From assembly GCA_034620365.1 (NCBI GenBank), contig JAQGEQ010000380.1, positions 62,001 to 126,000 of the forward strand: 64,000 nucleotides of DNA, written 5' to 3'. The DNA is from Pegea sp. RAD2-039. Its lineage: Eukaryota; Chordata; Thaliacea; Salpida; Salpidae. The notes under the pieces are model-generated. The model was given only the letters and a program-made list of their open reading frames with translations, was not told the DNA's origin and searched no databases. The translations under genes and the position numbers were made by a program. Positions 37,901-58,500 of the stretch are shown piece after piece (the first letter of the stretch is position 1; each line of letters begins with the position of its first letter).

Positions 37901-40900
37901 AAAGAAGAGTCACCTTAAAAGAAGAAAGTCTGAAAATATTTTCAGAAAGTCGAAACTTGATGACAAGATGTTGAAACTCAAATCGCACAGCGAAATCGTC
38001 GTCTTCTGGCTTTTTGCCGTTATTAGTCACACATTGGTTGCAAACAACTTCAGCCATATCTTCCATCTTCCGGATCATCTTCCTCATCGGAGTTGTAAGC
38101 ATTCCTGGAAATAAAAAGATCCTTCTTTTAAATTCTCGCTGTTTCAAGACATTTAATTATATTCTTTATAAGTATAAACAACAAAACTCAAAATAGGATC
38201 AACAAAAAGTTGTTCAATAAATTGATAGTTTCCAATTTCGTGATAAAACTATTTTCAACCAGAATAATAGAAAGGGTTTAGTGCCTGTTACTGGGTTCTT
38301 CACTGCATTTTTCAGCGATAATTGCCAAGTTTCATGTTTTATCAAAGCTAAAACACAATCCTTCTGTGAATAATCTAATGCAAAGTCCAAAGCATTTCTT
38401 CCATCAGCTGATCTGAATGTTACGTCTGCTTTCCACTGGAGTAAAAGTTGAATCATTTCTACGTGACCTTGTTGACAAGCCAGATGTAGAGCGCAAATCT
38501 GTTGATGAAAAATTCAGTTTTATCTTTGAAAGATGATCAAAAAAATGACATCTTTCAGTCATCATCTTTCTGAAGTTTCAGACTTTTTCCTTGTTTTATA
38601 TTTAGTTTAAATTTAGTATTTTAAAATATTTTCTGATGAGATTTCTTTGAAATGTTTTTTTTTTATATTTGATTATCTTTATGTGTCAAAGATAGAAAGA
38701 AATTTGACAAATATATTCTGCTGATGTAGAAACATGCAAACTTTAAAATATTTTCAACAAAGTTTGTTCGAAGTTTCAACTTTTCAGAATAAACAAATTC
38801 GAACAAAGATTCGAACAAATGTTCTACATTTCAGTAGACCTTCGAAAAACTTTCGAGTTGTTTACATGCATCAAACTCGATTTTGCTAACTTATATTTAC
38901 CTGTCCTGCCTGTTTCTGTTAAGCAATAAAAAGTTGAAAATTCCACAAATATTGAAATTCTGTTGAAATAATTTCAAACCTTAATCTTCCCGCGAGGTTG
39001 AACACTTGCTCCCGCCTCTAAAAGTCTTCTGGCGGCTTTTTCCCATCCATAAGCAGCTGCACAATCTAATGGAGTCCATTGGCGAGCGTTTCGAAGTTCT
39101 ATATTTGCTCCAAGTTGAATCAAACTACAAAATGAATCAAAAATTGTGAAATAAAGTCGGTAGGTGAAAAGAAATCAGTACACAGAGATACAATTCGTGT
39201 TTCCTCCAATACAAGCTAGATGAAGAGCTGTGTTTGAATCTTCATCTCCAGCATTTATAACAGCCCGATCTCGTTGAATTAGATCGGGAATGATTCCAGC
39301 ATGTCCATTAAGTGCTGCCATATGCAGCGTGGTTCGGTCGTCATCGTTACGAAGGTCAGCAGAAGCGCGGAAACTCAACAATAACTGAAAAAGTTTGAGA
39401 AATTTATCTGAATATCTGAAAACACGAAAAATTGACAACAACACGACAAACACAAACCCACTTTTACTGTAGCAGAATGTCCCTTATTCGCAGCTAGATG
39501 TAAAGCAGTGTTGTTGTATTTATCACGTTCTTGTATCATCGAGGAATGCTTCTTAGATTTCTCCAACAACAACTAAGCATTTGAAACAAACCAATTTGTC
39601 AGAATAATAAACATTTATTAATAAATTGCTATATTTTACTTTAATTGCTTCTGTCCGGTCTTCATCTGCGGCCCACATCAAGCCAGTTCGGTCATCTTTG
39701 TCAGTTTCTGTGACGTCAGCTTTATACTTGAGTAACCAAGAGATCGTTTCCACGTGACCATGTTTAGATGCTGTGTGCAAAGGCGTCATGAAGTCGACAT
39801 CCTTCAACTTGATGTTGGCTCCTCTGAAAAGAGTTCAAATTAAATTGTAAATTTTTGGAGGAAATTTTCTGCCGACTTTTCTAAGAGATGTTTCACAATT
39901 GTATGAGCATTCAGTTGGCAAGCAAGAAACAATGGAGTCATAAGAGCAAGATTTCTTCCATCTATCTCCGCATCATGCTCCACCAACAACTTGACGATAT
40001 CAAGACTATTTGCTTGAACAGCCAGATGAAGACACGAATTTCCACCAGACCTTGTCCTATGTATGATATCAGAAAGACCTACTCAGCAAAATTAGTTTCA
40101 TCTTCAATCTTCAAAATAAATTTTCTTCATTACCTGCTTCTTCTGCTTTTTTTAAACAGAACTCAACCATGCTTAGATGACCATTTTCAATTGCGAGATG
40201 AAGTGGAAGATTCTTTTCACTGTCCAATTCTTCTAACAAGTCAGCGGCGCTCACTAAACAAATCAATATTTCATTAGTTGAAACAAAATCGAAAAAGTTG
40301 AAAAGATGTAGATTTATGTGGATGACCTTGTTGACGTCCTGATGATGAAAACACATTTGCAGCACTTGCGTGTCTAGCATGACTTATTCTCTTCAATATG
40401 TCATCAGCTTTTCGTTCATCTTCGCTTATTACTTGCTGAGTTTTCTCTTTTTCAAATTCTTTTTCAGCTTTTTCCAGGAGCAAATTTGCAATCTGTTCAA
40501 AAATGTTATCATGAGCTGATCTTCTTGAATCAAACTTACATCTAAACTTCCTTCTGCACAAACTAAATGAAGAGGAGTCGTCGCATCTTTATCTTTACAT
40601 CTCAAATAAGATCCACAGTCAACAAGAATGTTTACAATCTTTAGATGACCGTACAAGCACGCAAGATGCAATGGAGTCATACCTTGGTTGTCAGTCATCT
40701 AAATTTATTGAAATTTATAAATCTAACAACGAATCTCTCAAAAAAAAACCTCCAAACTAATCCCACTGCAAGAAACAAGCTCTCTAACGATCGGAGTATT
40801 TCCTCGTGTGCAAGCATGATGTAAAGGAGTCAATCCCATCGAGTCTTTCGTGTTGACTTGAGCTCCGTTTTCAATTAGAAGTTTTAAACAACTATTTTCT

Positions 40901-41851
40901 TCAATTGGAGCATCCTCATCAGAATCATACTGAAATTGCATCATCTTAAATCTAACCGATCACAGACTCTCTCTTCTAACCCACCTCATCTTCGCCTGCA
41001 TCAATTCCTTTTTTCTTCTTGTACTTTGCGAGAAAGTGAAGAGGCGTGACGTCATCTTCTCCTTTTATTTGAACATCTACAAAAATTGTTGTTTAAACTT
41101 TTGGTGAGGCTCTTAAAATTTCCGAAATGAGAAACAGTTGAAAAGATTTTGATCTAAAATTTAATTACTAGCTCCGTTTTTGATGAGGTAACTCATCATG
41201 GTATAGTGATTGTATCTTGTCGCATAATGAAGCGCTGTCAGCTTGCTGTCGTCTTTTGAATTCAATTTCTTCTTTCTTTGTTGTTGAGGAACTCTTTCTA
41301 AGAGTTTGTCCATCAGAACGACATCCGCTTCGCGAGCCACCTAAAAATACTCAAATCTTAAACAATTTTAATCAGAGAAACTCGGAAAGCAAATATGTTT
41401 TATCAATCAAATATTTGAGTATTAAAATCAGGAGATATTAAAGATGAAAAACTATTTAAGTTTTGTTAAAACTTTTTATGAAATTAGAATGACTTTCAAG
41501 ATTTTGGTATTCACGAACAAAAATATAACTTTAAAAAGATTTATTTTTGACTATATGCATGGAAATTTGACTTGAATAGATCTAAGAATGTATCATCAGT
41601 GTTCAATCATTCTCAAGATTTCAAACTATTTGAAAGATAAAGAAGCTTACCTGATGAATAGTTAAGTTAGCAAGTTCAGTAGCTGTGAATATTCTTCCAA
41701 TATCAACCTTGCTCGCAGAAACTTCTGGTTGAGCTGCTGATGAAGTTATATTCTGATTAAACTGACCAACTATAGAGTTCCCGAGAGCTTTAGCTCCTTC
41801 TTTGGTGCTGTTTAAAGCTTTTTCCTTCATTTCAAATGCTTTATCCATCAT
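34942..41851 (-). CDS. TRPA-type cation channel, cluster gene 4
   Basis: Minus-strand split gene with the likely start at the paired ATGs 41846-41851 (M-M-D-K-A-F) and stop at 34942. An in-frame stop at 41891-41893 lies upstream. Exon 1 ends L-T-I-H-Q with donor GTAAGC at about 41650, followed by an intron of about 300 bp. Ankyrin repeats run from 41.3 to 38.2 kb (L-T-A-L-H-Y-A-T-R-Y, L-T-P-L-H-H-A-C-T-R). The linker T-P-M-R-K-M-I-R-K-M-E-D-M-A-E is at about 38.06 kb and the first membrane helix at 37.4-37.55 kb. The pore (36.18-36.30 kb) reads M-T-I-G-E-L-D-Y, unlike the M-M-x of the other three, and V-G-L-A-V-G-D-I is at about 36.0 kb. The tail is coiled coil. Its last exon contains one module like those of gene 1 (C-D-A-K-I-D-E-T-Q-K-K-I). 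The C-terminus F-M-T-K-V fits a class-I PDZ ligand. Confidence 0.87.
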
Positions 41852-44800
41852 AAAATCAGTTTTTTGTATATTTCGTTTGATCAAAACATTCTAGGAAATA
41901 AACTCTTTAAAAAGACTTCTAAAAATTGTTCAATTAAAAAACAAACTCAACATATTTCAACCTAGCCACACAAACTTTGATACTTTGAAACGTTTTTAAA
42001 GTATCATTGCCTCAACACACGTGACTAGCTATGAGTAGAACAGATTAAACTGTCATATTATTAAGTTTAATACAACAATATTTTATTATTTCCGCTATAT
42101 GATATTTCAATACAATTTTTGAAAAGTGAATGTAATGAATTATTTTGTTAACTAAAACTCATGAATCAAATAAATTTTAACAATCGAACGTTTGTTGATA
42201 TTTTTATACAGTTCAGCACTTAAGAAAAGTTCATAATCGAAATTCTCTGTTTTTATTTTGTTGTAATTCTTCGAAAAAAAATACATTTCTAAACTTATTT
42301 CTAAATCTAAAAAACGGTAAAAATTTGTAAGTTAATTTTTAACTAATTAATAAAAAGTATTTTTTTCAATTTCTACCTTGTTGATAAGTTAATTGATAAA
42401 TTGTCTTCCACATTAAATAAGATTGAATAATTATCTTAGATTTGTGTCACCATGTCAGCTACTTTTAGGTATAATTGGTTTGTTTCAACAACTATATAAA
42501 TAAGTGAGTTTTCAATAAACAACTTATTTGTTCTATTTTTTACTATTTTCTTTATTGGCAGTAAAAGAAAACTGTTTAAATAAATTTTCATAATTACATT
42601 ATTAAAAAGTTTTTTCACTTATGCTACTGACGATATGAATTAGATTATTTCTTCTTTCCTACAAATAAATATATTTAATTTTCAAACTAAATAGGATATT
42701 TTAAACTTACAATTAGAAAAAATATTCTTTATACAAATAAATTAAGTCTAACAGATTGTTTAAGTTCTTCAAATTGTAAAGTAATAACAAACAAACAAAT
42801 TTATTTCTTGCAAACCAAAGCTGGTTTCAAAGTAACTCTAAAATAAGTATCAATAAACATCAATAGCTTCAACTTTTTCTTCACTAAATCAGACTGAAGA
42901 CAATAAAAGTGAACTTCTTAGCTCACTTAGGCTTTCTGCCGTCTTCATTTATTTATAGGGCGGCGACTGACTTAAATAAACGAAAAAAAGAAATGTGTAC
43001 GACATCCGCAAAAAACATTTTCAGATTGTAATAAAATCCGTTTTGTTTTGTGGCTTGTGATTTGTCAAAATATTTAAAGTTTATTTTTAAGATTATTCAT
43101 ACAAAAGCTGTTAGAGATCTTTAGAGTTGTCAAAGTTACTGATGCATTAAATAATTTCAAATAGTTCAAATATGACACAGACTTAAAAAGTTTTTTTTAA
43201 TCTGATTTTTTATAATTATCAATAAAAGTTTTGAAAAATGATTTTGAATACTTTGCTTAAAATGATAAACAAATTTCCATCTTTATCGCTATATATGGAA
43301 AAATTTATGAATTTTTACCATATAAATGAAATATTGATCTACAAAAGATATTTAAAAATTTTTCGTAAAGTGACAAAAACATAAAAAGGTTTCTGAATAA
43401 TGTGAAAGAAATTGTTGAAGTTTTGTTGAAAGTTGTAACGCCAACGACAAATACAACTAAACGGTTTATAATAGGCTTAAAAACAGTTAACAAATTATTT
43501 CTAAAGTTCTTTCTCATTACTTGGTTAAATTATTAAATAACAAAAATTTCACAATTATCTGATAACTTCTATATTTAACAATTGTTTTATTATAACAAAA
43601 GAATTCTGTAATTTCCTTTGAGTCATGAAAATGATATTTGAAAATTCTTATTTTTATGTTTTATCTTAAATAATACTCATGACTGTAAATCTAAGAAGTT
43701 TACATTAAAGGGTCGTTTCACAATGACTTGTGTGAAGCAAACGGCTCTCAACAAACAACATCTCTTTTAAATATTGAGATATTTCTTATCTTAGAGATGT
43801 TCTTGATTGAGGATTTAGAATCTAATATCGAAGATATGAAGAAAAATCAAATTTTATCTTATAATTAACTAAAGTTTTGTAAATTGAGCAAATGGAAGAT
43901 AGTTTTGTTAGTAATATCAAAATAAGTTTTAAAGGTAACATTGGAGCTAATTTTTATTATACTACAATAAACGCAAAGGATTTCAAGTATTAATTGTGTT
44001 GTAGGAGAAAGAAAACTGTTCTGATTAACGTACCAGGTGATATGGGCTTATTAAGGTGTAATGTGTGTCGTTTGAGTCGATATGACTTGAAGGAAGGACT
44101 AATAGAAAACAAAGCATCGAATTGAAGGTCAACTAAGTTGTAGATAATTTTAAAAATAAGAATTAAGTCGTATTTAATCCGTCGAATTTCCAAAGTATCT
44201 AAATTTAAGAAACTAAGACGATGTTTATAACTATCGTAATTAATATTAAGTTTCCTGCATACCAATCTCGTAAATATTGCCTGAACAGATTCGATTTTTT
44301 TATATCACTAACTTGATATGGCATCCGTGCACTAACGTTGTATTCAAGAATTGGACGTACGTACAATTTAATGAGATTGATAGAAATTATGAACCCTTAG
44401 AATTAAAGGTTATTACAATAAGGTTAACAAGGTTGATTGATTTTGAAAAGAGTTTAGAAACATAATTTTGCCTTTTAAGGTCAGATGATAGGGTAATGCC
44501 AAAGTTGTATAAACTGGAATTTTCAAAAATGTTATCATAAAAGTTGATAAAACAAATCTTTTAATAGGTAAGCACCATAACTTAGCTGGAAGAATAAAAG
44601 GTGATCTTTAGTGGTACGAAAGCGTAATAATATTTTTTGTTTTTTTACGATACTTGTGATCTGATGATGAAAATTATTTTTGAATTTCTAACTATTAACT
44701 AACTAACTTTTGTTATTCAGATAAACCTGGCAAAAATTTCCTAATCGAATTATTACGTTTAAAATATTGTTTTATTAAACAAATTAGATGACCAAAAAAC

Positions 44801-46358
44801 TAAAAATAAATAATTTACACAACAATTTTTAATGCTTATAAAAAGTTACTCTAAAAAACTATCTAAATATAATTAGAAGTCTTTTATCTTTTTAAATCTA
44901 TTTTTTGGCAGTTAAATAATTTTTACTTAAGGGTTTCTGCCCCTTAAACAATTAAAACTTCTGTCGTTCTGTAACTATTTATAACAAATTAAATAGAAAC
45001 TAAAAACTTCTAACACCTTTATGTCAACGTCCTTTTATTTAATGGTTTCTATTATTAGATTTTAAGTTTTAGGTGTTCTAAGTTTCTTTTTGAAGCTTTA
45101 GAAACAAATTTGGTTTGAAGTATGCTTCAAAAATACTTTAAAAAATATATTTAGATTATAAATTTACTATAAAAGTAGTTAAATGATAATCGTGATTATT
45201 GATAATTATTTAAATTACAATTGTCACTGAAGTCAAAAAAATACAGACAACCTGAAGTTAGCAAACAGAACTTGCAAACTTTCAAATTTTATTTAATGAA
45301 GAAATTATTTCAAATTTTTATCAGGTTAAAAAATTAAATCTTTTATAAAATGTTTTTTTTAGATTGCAAATGATCATTTGAAACAATTTTTTTTATAAAT
45401 TATTTTATATTTATTTAAAATAAATAAATAAAAATTTGTAAATATTGAAAGTTTCTATAAAAAGTTAGTTTTTGTAAAAAGCACTAAAAAAATCCTTAGT
45501 TATTTCAAATTACTAATTTTCAGAATTCATTAATTTGTTAAACATTTTTGAATAAATTTATAAAAGATTACAATTAGGTTGTAAAGAAACTCGAATTTTT
45601 TTTCAAGATGATTTTTAGTTAACATTTTTTTATTCAATTAATAAAAAGTTAAAAAATTTATTGTAAAATTCAAAATGAAAATTGTCGGCTGCAAAAAAAC
45701 TTTTTTTCCAATTATTTTTTTTCAGTTTTATTGTAAAATATTTTTGCGTAAATTTTCACTTTCAATTAGAAACAAATAAAAGTACGATAAAAGAAAAAAA
45801 TTTTTTATTTGTTTCAATAAACTGACGAGTAGAAATATTTGATCGAAAATTTGCTTCAATTTAAAAGCAAAAAAGTTTATAACAAAAGAAATCTCAAGAA
45901 TATTTAAAAGAAACAAAAAAATAATAATAAAATTGTAGAGAATTATGAGCAAAAATCTTTAGTTAAAGATCAGATGAAGTCTTCTTTAGCAGCTAAAACT
46001 TTTTTGAACCTAAGTTTTGTTAAATTGAAAGTGGGTCTACTGAAAGATACAAAATCAGTTTTGTTGGTTTGAAAAGTTCTTTTGAACGAAACTAAAAAGA
46101 AAATTGAGAAGATGAAATATTTGCTGAAATTGAAATGAAAACATTTTTGAAAATGTTACAAAAGTAATACTGCAAATAATTTCGCGACTTCTTTGAAAGA
46201 AGTTGAAATATCATCAAAACTGCCCAGACTGTTTAAGAAAGCCAAAAGACGATCTTTCATCAAAGAGACAAACAATTTGAAGATGATGAAGGCAACGAGA
46301 AAGATGTAGATGTTTGGAAGGCACCGAAAAGAATATCATTGAAAATAAGTCAACAAAG
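41852..46358. other. Intergenic region left of the minisatellite
   Basis: About 4.5 kb of AT-rich DNA. It contains LINE copy 3 (about 43.96-44.52 kb) and otherwise no gene I can support. At 46.0-46.35 kb composition is slightly less AT-biased, with short plus-strand frames (for example V-W-K-A-P-K-R-I-S-L-K) that might be remains of an exon, but they are too short to call. Confidence 0.45.
43963..44515 (-). mobile_element. Decayed LINE fragment, copy 3 of the 2.5-kb family
   Basis: The minus-strand reading at 43990-44265 gives V-C-R-K-L-N-I-N-Y-D-S-Y and I-K-Y-D-L-I-L-I-F-K-I-I-Y, the end of a LINE polymerase. DNA from about 43.99 to 44.50 kb follows 2.75-3.27 kb of copy 1 closely. Compared with copy 1, about 250 bases of the 3' untranslated part are missing: the element jumps from the CTACAATAAACGCAAAGGA end straight to the TTCAAGTATTAATTGTG block. 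Frame breaks show it is dead. Confidence 0.8.
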
Positions 46359-46558
46359 GTTTGATTAGTGGACCAGTGGTTTGGTTACTGGACTGGTGGT
46401 TTGGTTGGTGGACTAGTGGTTTGTTTGGTGGGCCAGCGGTTTGGTGGTGGACCAGTAGTTTAATTAGTGGACCAGTGGTTTGGTTGGTGAACTGGTGGTT
46501 TGGTTGGTGGACTAGTGGTTTGGTTTGTGGACCAGTAGTTTGGTTGGTGGACCGATGG
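46359..46558. repeat. 20-bp minisatellite, about 9.5 units
   Basis: Tandem array of a 20-base GT-rich unit close to TGGACCAGTGGTTTGGTTGG, with substitutions between units (TGGACTAGTGGTTTGTTTGG, TGAACTGGTGGTTTGGTTGG) and one 19-base unit near the middle. It stands out from the AT-rich surroundings by a strong G+T bias on the plus strand. A Trp-rich plus-strand open frame across it is a by-product of the repeat and not a credible protein. Confidence 0.9.
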
Positions 46559-47086
46559 ACGCCTGTCCTTAAGTGTAGTGTACGAAGTATTTACAAGATT
46601 TTAGTCGAAGAAGCTAAATGAAAAGAATAAAATTTTATTGAAAGATTGCGAGATGAAGAAGCAGCAAAAAAAATAATCAAATTAATTTAAGACAAATAAA
46701 ATGATTGCAGAATCTACGAAAACTTTGAACCACTAAAAGCTACAAAGTCTGCTTTCTTATCAAGAGAATCTCAAATCACAATTTGAAGTTTTTTTATTTA
46801 TGTCGAAAAGATGAACAAAAATGAAAGTTTGAATAGAAAATAACTGAAGCTGGTCGCTGAAAATATCTGAGTTAAAATCTGTCGTCGCCGAAGAGTCTTC
46901 CTCCTTCCCGGATGTTAACTGTTGTTAAAAAAATTGGTTAGAAAAGAAATCGCGCGTCGAAGATGAGAAAGAGAAGATGTTAGATGATACATGCCGAAGA
47001 TCAGGCTGAAAGACAATGAGAAGAAGCTACAAGTTGCGAGTAGAAGGTGATAGTAAAAAGATATCCATCATCAAAACTAAGGGAAG
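46559..47086. other. 3' flank of ROCK gene
   Basis: Non-coding as far as I can tell. It includes the 3' UTR of the minus-strand kinase gene. A minus-strand acceptor-like site near 46.92 kb, followed by a short frame ending G-R-L-F-G-D-D-R-F-stop, could be an alternative last exon. Confidence 0.35.
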
Positions 47087-54964
<7,878 letters not shown>

Positions 54965-55427
54965 ACTGTTTATCAAACTTCTTTAGCATATTAAATGTAG
55001 TAAAACCAAAGCAGCACTTAAAACTATTTTCAAATAGATTTTTGTCGAAAATTGCTTTAGAAAAATTGTTAATTATTTGCAATAAATTAATATGATAGCA
55101 AATATGAAAACAAAATAATAAATTACAATCGAAAAACTTCCTTTTAAAAGTTTAATATAAAAGATGCTTGAGATATTTTGTTCACATAAAATTCTATAAA
55201 ATGCAAGCAATAAAATTGATATTATAAGATTATTCATAAAAACAATTTTCAAAGAAAATACCATTTTATAAAACTTTTATAATAGAATTTTAGACACAAT
55301 ATAAAAACTTTGGTTAATTTAATCAATAAAAAAACTAAAAACCTATTCTAGTGGAAACCGAATTTACTTGAAATATTATATTTTTTTCAACTTATCTGAA
55401 GCAAAATACTTGAAAAAATTTATTTGT

Positions 55428-55511
55428 TGTTTTTTATTATTAATTATAGAAATTTGTAAAAAGATTTTTTGTTTTTTATTATTAATTATAGAAATTTGTA
55501 AAAAGATTTTT
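55428..55511. repeat. Perfect tandem duplication of 42 bp
   Basis: Two adjacent identical 42-base units, each starting TGTTTTTTATTATTAATTAT, with no mismatches. The identity implies a recent duplication or replication slippage. An assembly artefact is a possible alternative. Confidence 0.85.
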
Positions 55512-58500
55512 AAAACAAAACAATAAAAGCTAATATATAAATATTAGATTGAATTTTAGAAGCAACTTATATCAGCAGTAACTAAAGTTAAGAAATATTT
55601 ATTAGATAAAAATAATTATAAAATATTTGCTACAAAATGTATAATTAAATGAAACCATTTAACAAGTAGAAAATAAATCATAAATATTTAAAGCAAAAAA
55701 TTATAATTATTCAAAAACAAAAAGTTGATGGTTTTGATTGAATCAAAATAATTTATCAAAAAATATTTATTTAAGAATAATCAAAAAAGTTTGAACTAAA
55801 TGAAATAACTGCAAATGAATATTATAAACATAACTTAATGATATTTTGACAGAAAATATCAAAATTGATATCAAATATGAAAAGTTAGTATTCAACTAAA
55901 GTTGAATAGAAAATTCCAACAAAAAAATTTATTTCAAAAATTCAATTTTAAAAATGAAGTGAAAATTAGTTTCAATTTAGTTTAGATAAACATGGTTAAA
56001 ATTCAAGTTCATAATAAGCTAAAATATTGATAAATAACAAATATAATAATCAGCTTATGAAATTTCATCAGTATAAATAACATAAGTACCCATAAAACCA
56101 AACAAAATAAATCTTTTAAGAAAAAAATATAAAAAAAAGTTTTTCTGTAACAATAAACAAAGTAGTTAACAAATAGGAACTTTAATTGATACCAGCAAAC
56201 TCAAAACAACTTTTAAAATGTCTTAATAACATTTACGTTGGTAATTTTTAATTTAAAAATAAATTTTAAAACATAAAAATTTTTTTTATGAAACCTTAAG
56301 TAGATTAAATCAAAACATGAAAAAAACTTTTATATAAGCTTTATTTAAAAAAAATTATGTAATTGATTTATAAAAATTATGTTTATAAATAATAAAATAA
56401 CTAAAGCTTAAAGTTAAACAATAATTGAACTGAAATTGTTAAATATTATCACATACTATAAAAGTCCAATATTTGAATTAAAATTAGATAATAACATGAT
56501 AATGTTAAATTAAAATAAAACTAATGAAAAAACCAAGTAAATTATTACTATAAGTTAAAAACTTTATTTCATTTAAGCCAAATTTTAATAAAAACAATAT
56601 TCAAGATGACTGATTTTTTCAAAATTTCATAAAATTTATCAAAATAAAAATTTATATTTGATAAAAATTGAAGCTAAATCAATACAAAAAGTTTTCCAGA
56701 AAAGCATTTTAATAAAACAAATTACTTTACAATAAAATCAACCTAAAGTTTTAAATGTTCCTTTTAATAAATAAATTGTAAAAAATATTAAAAACAATAA
56801 ATTAAAAAAGATCAATATATTCAAAAAATAATATTTTCTTATAAATAAAAACATTACTACAAATGTTGGTGTTTTGAAACAAAAAAACTTTCCAATGAAA
56901 ACTCTGAATCTTATAATAATTCCAAATTATATTTAATTATTATAAAATAAAAATCTTATTTCAAACTTCACTAAAACTTTACTATCAGCTTATTGATAAA
57001 ATGGTTTTTAAATAAACAAAATAAAAACTGTATAAATAATTAAAATAATATTTAAATATAGACCTATAATAAAATATATTTGAATAAAAAGAATATCTTA
57101 CTTATATAAAAAAACTTAAATAATTGATAAAAAAAACCAAAATATTCTTTTTCTGAAAACAAAGATGAAAATCAACTTAAATATATAAAAACTTATTTTG
57201 AAAATTAAAACTATGTTAAATATTTTTTTTCAACTATCTAACAATAAAATCTATTAAATTATTATTTCTAATTGAATTACTACTATAAATAAAATAACTT
57301 TCCTCTTCTATTTAAGTTAAATCAACAAATATTATGAGTTGTTGCTTCAAAGTACTAATTGTTAAATAAAAATAGTTGATAAAAATGTAATGACCCAAAG
57401 TTAACATAAAATCTTTTTATATAAAACTTAATAGTATAATATATATTTATAATAAAAAATCATCTTTTCGTATACACAAAATCAAATTATAGAAATTACA
57501 AATTGCAACCAAACTTCACTAATGCATGTTTATAAATGTTTATTTTCTACAAAATTAGAGTAAAGTAGATTTTAAAATGTTGTTCAGTGACCGTTTTTGC
57601 GTAAAAGCTTACAAAATGAAACAAACTGTTGTACAATGACTTAATAATAACAAATATAATAATTTAATTACATCTAATCTTTATTTTACAGTAATAAGCT
57701 CTGCCTAAATCTAAACTTTTAGTCACAGACTTTACATACAGAAAAGGGGTAGGGAACTGACGTCATCAACACTACCTTCTAAACTCAAAAATTTTAGGTT
57801 ATTTGCTGAACAAGAATAATAACGCACACCATAAGAATTATATGTTTTTATATTAATTATAAAAAATACTGTTTAAGTAAAATGTTTCTATCTTTAATCA
57901 TAAAGTTTAAAAAAATTTCTCTACAAAATATCTAATATTCAAACTTTTTTAAAGATACTTAATCAATTTTCAAAGTAACTAATTTCACAAACATCTTAAC
58001 AAAGTTATCAACAAAGTTATCAACAAAATTAAATATTATAAATTTCACTAAAACTTTAAAAGTATTTGAAATAAGAATCTCAACACTTTGATAGAATTAC
58101 TTTAATGTCGGTATTCTCACTTCGACTACGTAGTTAAGAAGTCAGAAAAACTCAATATAATGCAGAAACAAAACCAAAAGATAATACGTTTCTTTAAAGA
58201 TCAAAAAATTCTCATTGCTTCCATACCTTCTACTTAATTTTGGCAAGCTATATATAAAGCTAATGTAATCTTTAAAAATCGTAAACTTGACTACCTATAG
58301 ATAGATAATATAGGCCTTATCTCATCATCAGCAGCAACAAAATATTCACAAAAAAATGTGAAGTTTTGACTTTAACTGATAAGATTTTAAATAAAACTGT
58401 CATTGATTGAAACCAATTTGGTTAGCAATCAATCATTTAAAACACAATGTATTATAATTATTAAAATGAAATTACTAATTTTAGTTTATCCTCTTTTCTG

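Noticed and set aside
41852-41884. TRPA gene 4 start at 41884
   Set aside because: The codon there is TTG. The first ATG codons in frame are at 41849-41851 and 41846-41848.
46361-46621. Plus-strand 86-codon frame rich in Trp and Gly
   Set aside because: It is the translation of the 20-bp minisatellite. The unit length is not a multiple of three, so the apparent peptide repeat cycles through frames, and no family resembles it.
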